Below, in pieces: positions 28,808 to 30,140 of a stretch of 30,140 nucleotides of DNA. A program made the translations under genes and the position numbers. The notes below the pieces were generated by a model. That model was given only the letters and a program-made list of their open reading frames with translations, had not been told where the DNA came from and did not search any database. The stretch covers positions 1-30,140 of the IMG/VR virus record IMGVR_UViG_3300043772_000276. One strand, 5' to 3'. The stretch is from a virus. Positions within the stretch are counted from its first letter, which is position 1. Every line of letters starts with the position of its first letter.

Positions 28808-28928
28808 AGGTGGCGAGTGGAAAGAGTGTAGAAGGACAAGACGCTGGGTCTGCCTATCGTGCAAAGAACTAAAGTCACCTAGTTTCTATGGAAAAAATAA
28901 TGTTCTGCCTACACTGTGTGAACTTTAA
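28737..28928 (+). CDS. Small zinc-finger protein
   Basis: 63 residues. The unit KWCSACNSHRETEGGEWKEC ... RRTRRWVCLSCKELKSPSFY has two C-x-x-C pairs (C14/C17 and C38/C41), with the pattern W-C-x-x-C-x-x-x-R-x-x-x-GG-x-W-K ... RRW-x-C-x-x-C-(K) of short phage zinc ribbons. A weak GAGAATAATCG ribosome-binding site precedes ATG 28737. Shares 71 bases with the membrane protein upstream. A nucleic-acid or protein-binding role is likely. The frame is real to judge from the four cysteines in conserved spacing. Confidence 0.65.
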   Translation: MSQSAKTSANLKWCSACNSHRETEGGEWKECRRTRRWVCLSCKELKSPSFYGKNNVLPTLCEL

Positions 28929-29112
28929 CCTGAGAGACTATCCATCTCATGTTCGAGTCGGATTCGGTAGATGTATGGCAGCGGACTTGTATAGCAAAGG
29001 CGCTGTCTTCATGCCGATCCGAACCGTTCATGAATGCGACAAGTACGACTCAGTAAAAGATGATGTGTTGATAAAAAGAAAGGAATGGAATGAGAGCCGC
29101 AAAGGTAGATGA
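28900..29112 (+). CDS. Small cysteine-rich protein
   Basis: 70 residues from ATG 28900 (MFCLHCVNFNLRDYPSHVRV); an ATG four codons upstream (28888) is possible, but GGAAAAA is better placed for 28900. C3/C6, C23 and C45 are spaced as in short phage metal-binding proteins (C-x-x-C ... G-x-G-x-C ... H-x-C-x-x-(Y)), with GFGRCMAADL and VHECDKYDSV as the later parts. Possibly an iron or zinc site. It overlaps the nuclease gene that follows by 23 bases. Function unknown. Confidence 0.65.
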   Translation: MFCLHCVNFNLRDYPSHVRVGFGRCMAADLYSKGAVFMPIRTVHECDKYDSVKDDVLIKRKEWNESRKGR

Positions 29113-29404
29113 CAACCAGAAGGAGATCGTCAAAGCATTGCGGACTCTCGGCTGTTCCGTTCAGCATCTGCACAGCGTAGGCGCTGGATGCCCGGACCTG
29201 TTAGTCGGCTATAAAGGTTTCAACATATTGTTGGAGTTGAAGGATGGCAACAAGTCACCGTCGCAACAGAAGCTAACGCCAGACCAAATAATCTGGCATA
29301 GAGACTGGCGCGGCCATGTCAATGTTGTCAACAGTTCAGAACAAGCAATCATAGCGGTACTCACAACAGCCAGAGACTTGTCTGATTTGGACGATTTGAA
29401 ATGA
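29090..29404 (+). CDS. VRR-NUC-like nuclease
   Basis: 104 residues. The core is GAGCPDLLVGYKGFNILLEL followed by KDGNKSPSQQKLTPDQIIWH: P35-D36, E49 and K51 with a following Q make the PD-(D/E)XK active site of the small VRR-NUC/Holliday-junction-resolvase-like nucleases, and the next strand is GHVNVV. The N-terminal helix has Q10/E12, which may complete the site. Phage versions cut branched DNA or flaps during recombination and packaging. AAAGGA precedes the ATG. Next to an exonuclease/annealing pair this fits a resolvase role. Confidence 0.85.
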   Translation: MRAAKVDDNQKEIVKALRTLGCSVQHLHSVGAGCPDLLVGYKGFNILLELKDGNKSPSQQKLTPDQIIWHRDWRGHVNVVNSSEQAIIAVLTTARDLSDLDDLK

Positions 29405-29442
29405 GTCTGTGGCGTAAGCGGCAACTAAACACAGGGAAAAAA

Positions 29443-29673
29443 ATGACCAGAGATGACATTATCCGCATGGCGCGAGAGGCTGGATTCACAGAAGTCAAAG
29501 TGCAAGGATTTGAATTCCCAGTTTCTCTTTACACAGCAAGTATCCATGACATCAAACGGCTATTGGAAGCGGAACGAGAGGAGTGCGCGAAGCTATGTGA
29601 GATGGTTGAAGATGATGACCTTTACTTTGGTAGCCAATACGCATTAGCTATCCGCGAAAGGGGTGCGCCATGA
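29443..29673 (+). CDS. Small conserved early protein
   Basis: 76 residues from ATG 29443 (MTRDDIIRMAREAGFTEVKV), with AGGG nine bases upstream; an earlier ATG at 29401 adds a basic segment that overlaps the previous gene. The pattern MTRDDIIRMAREAG ... IKRLLEAEREECAKLCE-x-x-(D/E) ... ALAIRERG is that of very common short phage proteins with an ERE-x-CAK-x-C ending, of unknown function. The two cysteines at 49 and 53 lie in the conserved helix. Overlaps the next gene by four bases. Confidence 0.75.
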   Translation: MTRDDIIRMAREAGFTEVKVQGFEFPVSLYTASIHDIKRLLEAEREECAKLCEMVEDDDLYFGSQYALAIRERGAP

Positions 29674-29870
29674 GTGGAGACCACAACCAGTATCAGAAAG
29701 GCTCTATGCCGCCACAACGCGAATGGCAATCATTAACGGATGATGAAATCGGCACTGTCATTGGCGACTGCAACATTACGCTGGTGAACTATTGCAGCGA
29801 AGAAAAGCAGACAGAGTTTGCCCGTGCAATCGAAGCCAAGCTGAAGGAAAAGAATGCGCCCCATCTATGA
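29670..29870 (+). CDS. Small early protein with LTDDEI motif
   Basis: 66 residues: MSGDHNQYQKGSMPPQREWQ, SLTDDEIGTVIGDCNITLVN, YCSEEKQTEFARAIEAKLKE. The (W)-x-x-LTD-(D/E)E-(I/L) motif with a FARAIEAKLKEKN ending is found in many short phage proteins of unknown function. The start overlaps the preceding stop by ATGA. An inner ATG at 29706 is possible. Function unknown. Confidence 0.75.
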   Translation: MSGDHNQYQKGSMPPQREWQSLTDDEIGTVIGDCNITLVNYCSEEKQTEFARAIEAKLKEKNAPHL

Positions 29871-30140
29871 GACACAGGCAGACTTAAAGCGAGAGAAGGA
29901 AGTACAAGAAGCTTTGTACCTCATGTGGGAAGTGGACTTTCACAAGCTGCCTCGCGCCTACCATGTAGACTGGATGCTGACAAAGAAAGGACAAGCCAAA
30001 GGATTTGCTGAACTCAAGTGCCGAAACAATCCTCGCAGTCAGTATCCTACCTTGATGCTATCAATGCACAAGTGGATGCACGGCAAGGCAATGGCACAAG
30101 AGATCGGGGGAAAGTTCATTGTCATCGTCCGGTGGAGCGA
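29854..30140 (+). CDS. PD-(D/E)XK-fold nuclease-like protein, cut by right edge
   Basis: At least 95 residues, with the end beyond the window. MRPIYETQADLKREKEVQEA, LYLMWEVDFHKLPRAYHVDW, MLTKKGQAKGFAELKCRNNP. D39, then GFAELKCR with E53 and K55, is the D ... E-x-K pattern of restriction-like nucleases, and YPTLMLSMHKW with IGGKFIVIVRWS fits a small one-domain fold of the family seen in many phages. Overlaps the previous stop by 17 bases. Whether it cuts DNA is unproven; a structural relative is also possible. Confidence 0.7.
   Translation, partial: MRPIYETQADLKREKEVQEALYLMWEVDFHKLPRAYHVDWMLTKKGQAKGFAELKCRNNPRSQYPTLMLSMHKWMHGKAMAQEIGGKFIVIVRWS

Noticed and set aside
1-30140. CRISPR array, tRNA or insertion sequence
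   Set aside because: No evenly spaced identical repeats with unique spacers, no cloverleaf-like stretch and no transposase or terminal inverted repeats were seen; the only arrays are coding heptads and leader repeats.

Overview
The window is part of the genome of a short-tailed (podovirus-type) tailed phage of a proteobacterium. A freshwater or beta-proteobacterial host is my guess, from roughly even base composition and the resemblance of the gene order to Bordetella BPP-1/Burkholderia BcepC6B-type podoviruses. It may be a free phage, a prophage or a phage contig. I see no bacterial genes, tRNA, rRNA, insertion sequence, CRISPR array, integrase, polymerase or reverse transcriptase in it.

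Layout. Positions 1-22431 are one leftward (minus-strand) late block, read from right to left: small and large terminase, a GNAT-like T7 gp13-type protein, a cluster of tiny proteins (two pairs look like internal duplications), DUF6321 protein, portal, two small proteins (one Bbp19-like), scaffold, then a terminator immediately followed by a promoter, capsid, a capsid-adjacent protein, tail tubular proteins A and B, four internal/ejection proteins (about 183, 726, 363 and 987 aa), tail fibre with a T7 gp17-type N-terminus and 19 alanine/serine heptads, two further tail or receptor-binding accessory genes, and three small genes that run off the left edge. Most of these genes overlap by ATGA or TAATG junctions, so they are translated from long polycistronic mRNAs.

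Positions 22432-24783 are the control region. A leftward promoter with a perfect TTGACA box lies just behind a small phage gene (22915-23202) and would give a roughly 445-nt untranslated leader before the small terminase gene. That leader carries a palindrome at the start site, hairpins, a direct repeat and a terminator-like U tract, an arrangement reminiscent of late antitermination control. Further right, a ribbon-helix-helix gene and a winged-helix (replication-like) gene are transcribed leftward from a promoter whose -35 box lies beside that of the rightward early promoter. The stretch after the winged-helix gene holds clustered inverted repeats around an AT-rich core and is a candidate origin.

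Positions 24784-30140 are the rightward early block: about seven tiny genes, four of them with a near-identical leader/ribosome-binding sequence, then a textbook terminator, then a YqaJ-type exonuclease and RecT-type annealing protein pair, a Cro-like regulator, a membrane-anchored small protein, a zinc-finger protein, a VRR-NUC-like nuclease, small proteins, and a second nuclease-fold protein cut by the right edge.

Together this looks like a T7-type virion module (T7-like portal, tubular tail and ejection proteins) joined to a lambda-like regulatory and recombination module. The most unusual material is in the control region (late leader, divergent switch, candidate origin) and in the ejection protein with an ADP-ribosyltransferase-like C-terminus.
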